From CAUZIZ01 sp965219855 (GTDB lineage: Bacteria; Acidobacteriota; UBA6911; RPQK01; JAJDTT01), in assembly GCA_965219855.1 (NCBI GenBank), contig CBDCOR010000030.1, positions 496,001 to 560,000 on the forward strand: DNA of 64,000 nucleotides. The letters are read 5' to 3'. Of the stretch, positions 44,057-52,685 are shown piece after piece. The position numbers and the translations under genes are program-made. Position 1 is the stretch's first letter. The number at the start of each line of letters is the position of its first letter. The notes under the pieces were generated by a model. It was not told the DNA's origin and made no database searches. It worked only from the letters and a program-made list of their open reading frames with translations.

Positions 44057-45735
44057 GTGCCCGTCCGGAAATGTGTAAGTAATTGATAAGGAAGGGGAAA
44101 GAGGGCTTTTTCAAGCTCCGAAACTGTCAGGGCCGTTTGCTAGACTATTTGGTACAAACAATTAGACTAAAACGACTTACGACGATTTCAGGAGTTCGAA
44201 GATGCGTAAAAAGCATGAAAAACAACGCCCCCTTTCCCCGCAATGGCCCGATCACCAGCTGGCCCATGAATTGAAGGTGATCTCGCGCATCCTGGACGAC
44301 AATCCCCAGACGCTGGAGCTGATAGTACAAGATCTCTCTGACAGGGTCGATTCCGGTGTTGGCGCCCCCGGTTTGACGGCCGAGCAGGTGCTGCGTTGCG
44401 CCGTCATCAAACAGCTGCATCAGTTCAGCTATCGCAAGCTGGAGTTTCATCTGGTAGATTCGCAAAGCTGTCAGAGGTTCTGTCGCTTGCCCTATGGGGC
44501 GTCGATCAGCAAAGCCACCCTGGCGGAGAACCTGGGGAAGATTGAGCCGGGGACTTGGAAGGCGATCAACGACCACTTGGTGCTCTGGGCGCAGGCTCGG
44601 GGTCTGGAAAAAGGCCAACGGATTCGGGTCGATGCCACGGCGGTCGAGACGAACATCCACTATCCGCTCGACAGTGAGCTGTTGTACGACGGCATTCGAG
44701 TCGTGACCCAGTGGCTGGGGCGGCTGCGGGAGCGGGAAGGGATCGGCTTCGTCGATCATACGCGGCGGGCCAAGCGGCGCGTCCTGAACATCCGCAACCG
44801 CCGCGGCAAGAAGCGCCTGGACAGTTACCGCGATCTGATCAAAGTGGCGTCCAAGACGGCTCACTATGCCGAGCAGGCGCTGGCAGCTTCCGCGCAGTGG
44901 AGCGATCCCCTCAGTCTGGCCGTGGCGGCGCAACTGGCCCACTATCTGGGGCTGTTGCACAAAGTCATCGAGCAGACTCAACGACGGGTCCTTTCGGGCG
45001 AGGCCGTCGCGGCCCAGGAGAAGATCTGTTCCCTCTTCGAAGAGCACACCGATATTATCAAGAAGAGCCCTCGGGAAACGGTCTTCGGCCACAAGGTGTT
45101 TGTCAGCACGGGCGCCTCGTCGCTGATCCTGGATTGTGTGGTGGAACGGGGGAATCCGGCCGACAGCAACTATGTGCAACCCTTCTTAGAGCGGCATCGA
45201 CAGCTGTACGGGAAGGTCCCCCGCCAGAGCGCCTGGGATGGTGGTTTTGCCTCGGCTGCCAACCTGCGCTGGGCCAAAGAGCAGGGGGTACAGGATGTGG
45301 CCTTTTCCAAAAAGTGTGGGTTGACGGTTGAGAGCATGGTGCGTTCCAGTTGGGTCTACAAACAACTCAAACGCTTCCGCGCCGGGATTGAGGGGTGCAT
45401 TGGGACCCTCAAGCACACCTTCGGTCTCCACCGCTGTAGCTGGAAAGGCTGGCCTCACTTTCAAAGCTACGTCCATGCCAGCGTCCTGACCTATAACCTG
45501 GTCGTCCTGGCCCGACTCCTGTTGTAGCCTTTTGTGGCTGACCGTACTGCCTTGTGGCTCCGACTCGGGGAGAGGTCTGCGCCGAACCGCTGCTTTTTGG
45601 CCCGCGTGCCCTCGCTCGAGGGTCCTTGCTCTGGATCGAGCTGGGTCGAGCCGGTCTGTCAGCAGTCTCAAGTATAATAAGTGTTTACGATTCAACAGAT
45701 TACAGTTCTGAAAACCCCGGTTTTCGGACGGGCAC
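44057..45735. mobile_element. ISNCY-type insertion sequence
   Basis: The ends GTGCCCGTCCGGAAA and the reverse complement GTGCCCGTCCGAAAA are inverted repeats. They are flanked by GAGCTA at 44051-44056 and 45736-45741 (6-bp duplication). Length 1679 bp. The right side disrupts a glycosyl-hydrolase-like gene remnant. Confidence 0.85.
44202..45527 (+). CDS. ISNCY-family transposase
   Basis: The 441-residue product starts after CAGGAG. It has the order expected for ISNCY-type DDE transposases: RVDATAVETNIHYP (first Asp), QSAWDGGFAS (second Asp) and FRAGIEGCIGTLKHTFGLHRC (Glu). The N-terminal QFSYRKLEFHLVDS is the usual first-domain motif. It appears intact, so this element could still move. Confidence 0.88.
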   Translation: MRKKHEKQRPLSPQWPDHQLAHELKVISRILDDNPQTLELIVQDLSDRVDSGVGAPGLTAEQVLRCAVIKQLHQFSYRKLEFHLVDSQSCQRFCRLPYGASISKATLAENLGKIEPGTWKAINDHLVLWAQARGLEKGQRIRVDATAVETNIHYPLDSELLYDGIRVVTQWLGRLREREGIGFVDHTRRAKRRVLNIRNRRGKKRLDSYRDLIKVASKTAHYAEQALAASAQWSDPLSLAVAAQLAHYLGLLHKVIEQTQRRVLSGEAVAAQEKICSLFEEHTDIIKKSPRETVFGHKVFVSTGASSLILDCVVERGNPADSNYVQPFLERHRQLYGKVPRQSAWDGGFASAANLRWAKEQGVQDVAFSKKCGLTVESMVRSSWVYKQLKRFRAGIEGCIGTLKHTFGLHRCSWKGWPHFQSYVHASVLTYNLVVLARLLL

Positions 45736-45741
45736 GAGCTA

Positions 45742-46232
45742 GTCTGCGGCTCGAGTTCCCCGAGGCGTGACCACTCCGACAGCGCTTCACGATGCCCCAA
45801 GTCGTAATACCCAGGGGAAGTGATCCTTTGCTGCTGGCGATCTCGTCTATCCGACGGCGCAGCTCCTGCATGAATTGCGTGATGATGCCGCTGCGAAACC
45901 TCAACCAGCGCAGATCATCTTCGGGCAGCTGACGAGGGTCGGTTCCAAACTCCTGTTGAAACTGCTTTATCAGCGGGCCCTCATACTCCAGAAGCGGCGG
46001 ACGCCGGTGAAAAAAATGGCGATTCCGTCAATCTCATACTGGCGCGCGCGACTTCCTCGAGCAAGGAAAGTGCAAAGGCTCGCGTTTCGGGAAAGGCGTA
46101 GGAAATGCGTGGAGCAGTGGTGCCGTCCCGGCGGACCCACCGGAGTTCCGGGTGTTTCTCGTAGAAGCCGTCACGGTTCCAGGCATCGAATGGAGGCGAA
46201 TAGTAAAAGGCACCCATGGCGCCGCTGCCCAA
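45742..46232 (-). pseudogene. Glycosyl-hydrolase-like gene remnant, middle and 3-prime part
   Basis: The frame GAFYYSPPFDAWNRDGFYEKHPELRWVRRDG...RISYAFPETRAFALSLLEEVAR is followed, after frameshifts, by LRFRSGIITQFMQELRRRIDEIA and TTWGIVKR. This order recalls family-10-like hypothetical glycosyl hydrolases. Its 3-prime side is cut by the ISNCY element and its 5-prime side by ISAzo13. A piece beyond ISAzo13 (47542-47778) probably belongs to the same gene. Confidence 0.55.
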
Positions 46233-46248
46233 TCGATAGCTAGGAGGA

Positions 46249-47535
46249 GTAAATAAATAAAGGTGTCAATATATAGTTAGTAATGCTATGTTGCACATGC
46301 ATGGATACGCTGACCGAATTGACGGAGAAATTCCGCTCTGTATGGCCCCTGTTGGATGAACGAACGCGGCGGATTATGGCGGCCAGTGAAGCGAGAGCGT
46401 TGGGCCATGGCGGAGTCAGTTTGGTACGCCGTGCCTGCGGACTGTCGCGCAAGGCAATCGCTAAAGGAATCCGTGAAATCGAAGAGGGTTTCGTGCCCAT
46501 GGAAGGCCGCATCCGGCGGCCCGGAGCCGGAGGCAAGCCCCTGACGGTTTCGGACCCGGGGCTGGTGGAGCAATTGGAAGAAATGATCGAGGTCCAAACT
46601 CGGGGTGACCCGGAGTCTCCGTTGCGTTGGATTTGCAAGAGCACGCGGGCCATCGCGAAAGAACTGGCCCGGCACAAACACCCGGTCAGTCATACGAAGG
46701 TGGCGCAGATCCTTCACGACCTCGACTACAGTCTGCAGAGCAATCGGAAGACCGAGGAAGGGAAAGATCATCCGGACCGCGACGCCCAGTTTCGGCACAT
46801 CAGCGCCACCGTCAGACACTGCCTGAGGGAAGGCAGTCCGGTCATTTCCGTGGATACCAAGAAGAAAGAACTCATCGGCAACTACGACAACGCGGGCCAG
46901 CAATGGCTTCCCGCCGGGCAGCCGATCAAGGTTCAGGGTCATGACTTTCCCACTCCCGACGTTCCCCGTGCCTATCCTTACGGCGTTTATGACATTGGGC
47001 GCAATACCGGCTTTGTCAATGTCGGCACCGATCACGACACGGGAGCGTTTGCGGTCGCCTCCATTCGCGGCTGGTGGCGCCAGGAAGGGAGACGGATCTA
47101 TCCGAATGCAAGAACGATACTGATCACCGCCGACGCCGGCGGGAGCAACGGTTGGCGGTTGCGCCTTTGGAAATTTGAGTTGCAGAAGTTCGCAGACGAA
47201 ACGGGCCTCCCGGCTTCGGTCTGTCATTTTCCACCCGGCACCAGCAAATGGAACAAGATCGAACACCGCCTCTTTTCTTTCATCTCTTCGAACTGGCGCG
47301 GCGAACCTTTACGAGACTACGAAACAATTGTTCAACTCATCGCGAAGACAACGACAGCTAAAGGACTCAAAGTGACGTGCCGGCTAGATCGCCGCAAGTA
47401 TCCCACTGGACGCAAAGTCTCCAATGAAGAAATGAAGCGAATCCAGATGCGGCCCAACCCGTTCCATGGCGAATGGAATTAATGTAATAGAACCGAACTC
47501 CGCCGAATCATAACATGATACCTTTATTTCTTTAC
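46249..47535. mobile_element. ISAzo13-family insertion sequence
   Basis: The ends GTAAATAAATAAAGGTGTCA and the reverse complement GTAAAGAAATAAAGGTATCA are inverted repeats. Length 1287 bp. A clear target duplication is not visible; CTAG occurs near both ends but is not symmetric. Confidence 0.8.
46301..47482 (+). CDS. ISAzo13-family transposase
   Basis: Read from ATG 46301, the product is 393 residues. The family pattern is clear: LVRRACGLSRKAI, KSTRAIAKEL, ISVDTKKKELIGNY (first Asp), ITADAGGSNGWR (second Asp) and FPPGTSKWNKIEHRLFSFIS (Glu). The protein is complete and probably active. A start at 46283 would add six residues. Confidence 0.9.
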   Translation: MDTLTELTEKFRSVWPLLDERTRRIMAASEARALGHGGVSLVRRACGLSRKAIAKGIREIEEGFVPMEGRIRRPGAGGKPLTVSDPGLVEQLEEMIEVQTRGDPESPLRWICKSTRAIAKELARHKHPVSHTKVAQILHDLDYSLQSNRKTEEGKDHPDRDAQFRHISATVRHCLREGSPVISVDTKKKELIGNYDNAGQQWLPAGQPIKVQGHDFPTPDVPRAYPYGVYDIGRNTGFVNVGTDHDTGAFAVASIRGWWRQEGRRIYPNARTILITADAGGSNGWRLRLWKFELQKFADETGLPASVCHFPPGTSKWNKIEHRLFSFISSNWRGEPLRDYETIVQLIAKTTTAKGLKVTCRLDRRKYPTGRKVSNEEMKRIQMRPNPFHGEWN

Positions 47536-47541
47536 GATTCC

Positions 47542-47778
47542 CTAGCATGAAACTCCAGGCCAACCTCGCCCCAGCGCCTGGTTGTGAAAAGACCAGGCAT
47601 CGTTGGTGGCGAACAGCCGACGGTGTTCACTGCTGCGCCGCTCCCGCGCGATCAGCTCAACGCGGTCCCGGCTCAAAGGAACCAGCTTGATGTACTCAAT
47701 CCACACCATGTCACAAACATCGCCATAGGTCTGGGCTTCCGACACGATTTCGCGCCGCACCGCCGGTCTGGCATTCAC
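47542..47778 (-). pseudogene. Possible N-terminal part of the split glycosyl-hydrolase-like gene
   Basis: The frame reads VRREIVSEAQTYGDVCDMVWIEYIKLVPLSRDRVELIARERRSSEHRRLFATNDAWSFHN and then breaks at the ISAzo13 side. Orientation and position fit the 5-prime portion of the 45742-46232 gene; its own start is lost at the IS1634 boundary. The linkage between the two pieces is inferred from position only. Confidence 0.45.
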
Positions 47779-47795
47779 CTGCCCACAGTACTATG

Positions 47796-49762
47796 TTAAG
47801 CCTAAGTTACCTCGTAGAAAAGTGATGTAACCTATTGTTAAGATTGGGGTAATGCTACAAATCAGCTGCGTCGGTACTGGGTACATTATAGACGAACGCC
47901 GAGGAGATCCAGGGCTCGCTGCTGAAGCGATGTGGGACGGGTGATTTTGTCGAAGGCTGCTGAGCCGGGCAACTGCGGCTGAATCCGGTTTTTGGAGATC
48001 GTGGCCAAATCGCTGAGCAAGGTCTGAAAGCTGTGCACGGGCCCACCCTCAACGGTGCGCTTGCGGTGAGCCTTGCGGAGGGCCTGAGGAGAGCGCTGAG
48101 AGGGTGCCACCACCGAATCGCGAAGCTGCCTCCCCGCCTCGGGATCCTCGTCGTCGAACAGGATCGGAGCTAACTTCTGTCGCATGTGCCACTCGACGTA
48201 GTAGGCAAGCATGCACAGAAAGACGTGAGCGCGGACCCGATCCTCCAGATGGTGGTAAATGGGTCGGACCTTCAGATCGACACTCTTACAGCTGCGGAAG
48301 GCCCGTTCGGCGACGGACAACCCCTTGTAGGCAGCCACCGTTTGTTCGGCATCCATTTGCTCGCGGGCCAGGTTGGTGCGAATCACATAGATCCCGTCCA
48401 GTGCCGCCTCCTGCTCGATGCGCTCCTGCCGGCGCTGGTAGGAGAAGGACTCCTCGCCGATCTCCAGGACAAAATGCTTGCCCACTTTGTAGCGGTTGAG
48501 GACTTTGCCCACCCGCAGGGCAATCCGATCCTTGCCCTTGAAGCGACGCTTCGGACGTTGCGTTGCCTGGACAATCTTCTCCAACTCCAGCTCGGTCGCC
48601 TGGAGCAGTTGCTGGCGATTGCGGGCCCGTTCCTCCGCTAAGAGGGGATTACGGCAGACAATGAGCCGTTCCCCGGGGTAGTCCGGGCTCTGGATCTCGG
48701 CCAGGTCGCGTTGATCAAACAGGGACAGCTGCAGCGGACCGGATTGAAACAGTTTGCGGATCTGAGGGCCTCGCAGGGCCGTGATCCAGCCCATGCCGGG
48801 CAGCGGCTTGAGCTCCTCCCGAATGCGGGCTTCCGTCAGCATTCCTTGATCGGCGACCACCACCACCGAGCGCAACCCGAAGCGTTGGCGCAGTTTTTGG
48901 ATTTGGCTGGTCACTGTTGTGGGGTCCGCTCGGTTGCCTTCGAAGACCTCGACCGCGACGGGGCAGCCTTTCGCACAGCAGGCCGAAGACGATCTGCAGC
49001 GTACCCCCTTTGCCGTCTCGGGAATACCCCCGCTGGGCCAACGGGCAACTCCTCCCTTCGAAGTAGGTCGAGGTGACGTCGTAGATCACGAGGCAACCGT
49101 CCTGCAGGCGCTGAGCCGCCAGCTGGTTTTCAATCTTTGGTTGTCGAACGAGCAGCCAGTCCAAGGCGCCGTACAGATCATCGGCCGTCGCGGCCTCCAC
49201 CTGTAAGAGCTCGCCCAAGCTGCTGGACAGGGTCTGGGGATCCCATCCGCGTGCGGTGGCCAGCTTGGAGCGGGGCTCCAGGATGCGCGCCACGATCAGG
49301 GCCACTACCAGGCGGCGCTGCAGGCTGTTGCGAGTGGCCAGTAAGCGCTCCAAACCGAGGCGGCGCAGGGTACCCAAGACGGCCGCCACATGACCATGGG
49401 GGCGAGTGCGCTGGACCTGGAAGGCTTGGCTCAAGTCGGAGATGACGGAGCCTCCCTTCAAGAGGCTGCGCAGGCCTTCGACGATCTCCGCGGGCCACTT
49501 GCTGAGGTTAGCCAGAGTGCGCTTGCGCACCTTGCCGGCTTGCCGGTAGGACTCGCGCAGGAGAATGGCCGGGGGCGAGTTGCGGTTGGGAACGGATTCG
49601 ATGTACATGGGCACTATAATATCACATACTACCGACAATAAAGGACACTAAAGCAACTATTACATGGGTACAGTTTGTCGAACACAAAAAGACCCTTACC
49701 TGATGATCCACAATGGCTTACAGGTTGTTTTTCAGCTAGTTTTCAGGGTAACTTCGGGTTAA
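47796..49762. mobile_element. IS1634-family element
   Basis: The ends TTAAGCCTAAGTTACC and the reverse complement TTAACCCGAAGTTACC are inverted repeats. Length about 1967 bp. No clear target duplication was seen. It separates the glycosyl-hydrolase remnant from the KDPG-aldolase-like gene. Confidence 0.75.
47886..49608 (-). pseudogene. IS1634-family transposase with a frameshift
   Basis: The first frame (from ATG 49608) carries CLVIYDVTSTYFEG (first Asp) and stops making sense at FGLLC. A one-base shift near 48975 restores GCPVAVEVFEGNRAD and continues to the second frame, with VVVADQGMLTEARI (second Asp) and HLEDRVRAHVFLCML (Glu), ending at 47886. Joined, the protein has the usual length of about 570 residues. 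This may be mutation, an assembly error or programmed frameshifting; a slippery A-run is not evident on the sense strand. Confidence 0.8.
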
Positions 49763-49853
49763 GAGAGCTGCGGTCGTGCTCGGCGTCTTTCGCTCCAGGC
49801 GCTGTCGCAACACCACCCGACAGAAAAATGAGCAGCTTCTCTCTCATCGACTA

Positions 49854-50645
49854 ATGAACGCGCAACCGAGCCGGGCACAGATACAGGCAAAGCTCGCTCG
49901 CCTGGTCCAGGCGGGATACGTACCGATTCTGCTGGACAACGCGGTGGACCCCCTGCTCGTCTGCGAGGTTGCGTGCGAGGCGGGCCTGCCTGCCGTCGAG
50001 TACACGCTACGGCGGCGCGATCACGAGATGCTGCCGATCATGAGGAAGGAGTTTGGCGACCTGCTGCTGCTGGTCGGCAGCGTGATCGACCGGCCCGAGG
50101 TGGTGCGGTTCGTCCAATCGAGGCGACCGTTCCACGCGATCGAGCAGCTCTACGATCTGGGGGTGGACGGCATTGTCAGCTTCCTGCCGTTTCGCGAGCA
50201 GACGTACCAGTGGCTGGCCGGCAAGATGCTGCTTGCGCCGGGCGTGGCGACCGCCGCTGCAGGATTCGAGCAGCTTGCGATGGGGGCGGACCTGATCAAG
50301 ATCGTCGGCATGGAACCGAATCTGATCACCGCCATGGAGGACGCCACGCAGTGCACGCTGCCGATTCTCGCGACCGGGGTTTCGCTTGACCAGGTCGATG
50401 AGACGATCCGCTGTGGCGCCCTGGTGATGGCGACAAGTCTCGAGCGCACGCTCGGGCCGGAGCGGTTCTCGTCTTTTCTGGGGAAACCGGACCGCAAGGC
50501 GCTTCTTGACCGCCTGCTGGAGTACAAGGCCGAGATCGCCGCCGCGCGCCGCGCCCTGGGATTGGCTTGGGACGATCTGGACGATCCGGCTCAACTGCTT
50601 GCGGCGACGGGCCGCTACTACCACGGCTGGGAGAACCACTCTTGA
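49854..50645 (+). CDS. KDPG/KHG aldolase-like protein
   Basis: Start chosen at ATG 49854, giving 263 residues; the longer frame from 49776 lies partly next to the IS1634 end. The protein has the small barrel of class I 2-keto-3-deoxy-6-phosphogluconate aldolases: PILLDNAVDPLLVCEVACEAG, PAVEYTLRRRDH, LLLVGSVID, a likely Schiff-base lysine in GADLIKIVG, and ILATGVSLDQV. It is longer than Eda (about 210), with a C-terminal helical tail ending GRYYHGWENHS. It would split a keto-deoxy sugar acid to pyruvate. It overlaps the next, broken DapA-type gene by four bases, suggesting a former operon. Confidence 0.75.
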   Translation: MNAQPSRAQIQAKLARLVQAGYVPILLDNAVDPLLVCEVACEAGLPAVEYTLRRRDHEMLPIMRKEFGDLLLLVGSVIDRPEVVRFVQSRRPFHAIEQLYDLGVDGIVSFLPFREQTYQWLAGKMLLAPGVATAAAGFEQLAMGADLIKIVGMEPNLITAMEDATQCTLPILATGVSLDQVDETIRCGALVMATSLERTLGPERFSSFLGKPDRKALLDRLLEYKAEIAAARRALGLAWDDLDDPAQLLAATGRYYHGWENHS

Positions 50646-50812
50646 GGCGTGACGCCATTCGCGCTGCGTTGACAGGCCCGCTTGACACGATCCGAACGCC
50701 CTTCAACCGCGACGGATCGATCGACTACAGCGCGATGCGCGCCACGATCGACCTGATGCTCGACGCCGGATGCCGCACGACCATGCTTACCGCCGGCAAC
50801 AGCCACTTCCAC
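50642..50812 (+). pseudogene. N-terminal stub of a DapA-family gene
   Basis: From the TTG at 50642 the frame reads LRRDAIRAALTGPLDTIRTPFNRDGSIDYSAMRATIDLMLDAGCRTTML, the typical start of dihydrodipicolinate-synthase-family lyases (T.P.TPF..DGSID). It breaks off after AGNSHFHA, directly against the stop codon of the opposing gene at 50814. About 57 of 300 codons remain. It formed an overlapping pair with the upstream aldolase gene. Confidence 0.7.
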
Positions 50813-50813
50813 G

Positions 50814-52628
50814 CTAGGCCTCCAGCGTCCTCAACACGCGTGCGATCCAGAGCCCGAATTGAGCACTCACATTCGGAATCAACTCCCACCGCTGGGGAGG
50901 GTAGGTGGGCCAGACTTCAGGGTAGGTGAACGCCCCGTCCTGCTGTTGCAGAACCACCAGATGGTCGGCGAATCGACACGCCTGGCGGAGGCAATCCGGT
51001 TCCCGTGTCAACGTGTAGAGAGTCGTGGCCGCCCAGCACATCTTGTGGCTAAGGGTGTTGGTCCACAAGTCTGATGCCCGTGCGATGGTATCGTTGTAGA
51101 GCCTGGTGGCGGCATCCAGATAGGTTCGCTCGCCGGTTGCGCCATAAACCTGGGCCAGTGCTACCACCAGCAATCCCATCTTGTAGTAAGGTTGTTTTGG
51201 TTCCGTCCAGCGGAGAACCGTCGTCTTTTCCCCTTCCCCCGGCTCCGTTAACAAGCCCCCCGGCTCGTTCCAGGCCGTGAAGAACTGCTCCTCCGGCGCT
51301 GGCTGCCTCTGACAGAGGCTCAGCAGATACCGGCCGCCTTTCACGCAGGGCACCACCCGGCCGGCCCGAGCCAAGGCGATGGTGGCCATGGTTGTGCTGT
51401 CAAAGTCGATGCTACCGCTGCCCTTGTCGCGCTGCTGGGCGCCTGCGAAAAAACCGCCTGAACGTTGATCCTGAAAGGAGCAGACGTAATCCAGCCACAA
51501 TCCACTGAGATGGAAAGCTTCGGCGTCACAGGCTCCCCAGGCAAGCCAACTCGGCACATAGGTGATCATTTGCTCCCGGTTGGCATTCTGTTGCAGCGGA
51601 CCGTCTTGGCTGACGAATCGCTCTTCGACCTGCCAGAGCAGGCGCAGCGCCAAATCGCGACGGCCCACGTAGTTTGCATAGGGTATCAGGGAAAAATATC
51701 CATCTGCCGAGGCCGGCTGACTCCCGCATCCCCTGTCTGCTTCCAGATTCCCCTCGATCCATCGGTCGAATTGAGCGAGCGATGCCCGGTAGGCCTCGAT
51801 TCGCTCCCGGTCATCGCTAGCGCCTGCCGCCGAACCGGACGATGAGCTGAGGCTCTCCTTCTGTCGCAGCACTCTTAGTTTTTTATTGATGGTGGAGGCC
51901 ATGTTCACACGGACTTCAGCCGAGTCGCTGCCGAACCCGATGATCCGGAATCCGCTCTCGCGCGCCTGCTGGAACCCGCCCGTGAGAATGGCGGGCACTT
52001 TGTTGTGTTCTTTGCAGGCAGCCACGACCCGCGCCGCCGCCTCCAGGAAGGGCCTATGCGACCAGAGGTCCTTCCCCAACCATCCGCAGCTCAGGCTCAG
52101 GTCCTCAGGCCCCAGGAGCACCCCCGTCACTCCCTTTACCGCCACGATCTCCTCGACGCGCTCCAGCCCCTCTGCCGATTCGATCTGGGGGAGCAGGATC
52201 ATCCGGTCGTTGGCCCTGGTGGGCTCGATGCCGTACATGGAGGCTCGGATGCTGCCTGCAGTGGAACGAGCCCCTGTGGGGGGAAAGTAGGCCGCCCGGA
52301 CCAGCTGCCGCGCTTGCTCGGCTGACTCGACCAGGGGCACGATCAAGCCCGCGTAGCCGGCGTCCAGCGATTGCTGAATCCAGTAGACATCGTGATTGGG
52401 CAGCCGCACCAACGGTGTGACATGGGGGTCGGCTGCTTGAAGGGCTCGCAGCAGGTGGACCAGATCGGCAGCGCCCACCGGGGAATGCTGGAGCTCGACA
52501 CCCACAAAGTCGAGATGGGTGCCGTGAACCACCAGTTCGAGTAGCGCCGGCGAGTTCAGGCCGAAGAAAATGCCACAGGCCAGCCTGGACTCATCCAGGC
52601 AGTGGTGTAAACGAGTTACGTGCTGCAC
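50814..52628 (-). CDS. HpcH/HpaI aldolase fused to an alpha/alpha-toroid domain
   Basis: The 604-residue protein has two parts. Residues 1-255 are an HpcH/HpaI aldolase: VGVELQHSPVG (His), VRLPNHDVYW, DAGYAGLIVPLVES, LPQIESAEGLE (metal Glu) and LGPEDLSLSCG (metal Asp). After a serine-rich linker (about 258-275), residues 280-604 form a helix-rich region with repeated aromatic pairs (AYRASLAQFDRWI, GYFSLIPYAN, MGLLVVALAQVYGATGERTYLDAATRLYND, GAFTYPEVWPTYPP). It resembles alpha/alpha toroid domains of glycoside hydrolases, lyases and terpenoid-cyclase-like proteins. I do not know this combination. The aldolase half lacks no key residue. No signal peptide, so it is cytoplasmic. The start (58 bp after the BNR gene end) is the first ATG. 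Confidence 0.75.
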   Translation of the reverse strand: MQHVTRLHHCLDESRLACGIFFGLNSPALLELVVHGTHLDFVGVELQHSPVGAADLVHLLRALQAADPHVTPLVRLPNHDVYWIQQSLDAGYAGLIVPLVESAEQARQLVRAAYFPPTGARSTAGSIRASMYGIEPTRANDRMILLPQIESAEGLERVEEIVAVKGVTGVLLGPEDLSLSCGWLGKDLWSHRPFLEAAARVVAACKEHNKVPAILTGGFQQARESGFRIIGFGSDSAEVRVNMASTINKKLRVLRQKESLSSSSGSAAGASDDRERIEAYRASLAQFDRWIEGNLEADRGCGSQPASADGYFSLIPYANYVGRRDLALRLLWQVEERFVSQDGPLQQNANREQMITYVPSWLAWGACDAEAFHLSGLWLDYVCSFQDQRSGGFFAGAQQRDKGSGSIDFDSTTMATIALARAGRVVPCVKGGRYLLSLCQRQPAPEEQFFTAWNEPGGLLTEPGEGEKTTVLRWTEPKQPYYKMGLLVVALAQVYGATGERTYLDAATRLYNDTIARASDLWTNTLSHKMCWAATTLYTLTREPDCLRQACRFADHLVVLQQQDGAFTYPEVWPTYPPQRWELIPNVSAQFGLWIARVLRTLEA

Positions 52629-52685
52629 GCCTTTGAACCTTTCCTGGCCAGCGCTTGCAGGTCCAGCGCCTTCCCCGAAGACGAC

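Noticed and set aside
44145..45179. A 344-codon minus-strand frame in the ISNCY element
   Set aside because: It is the complement of the transposase gene.
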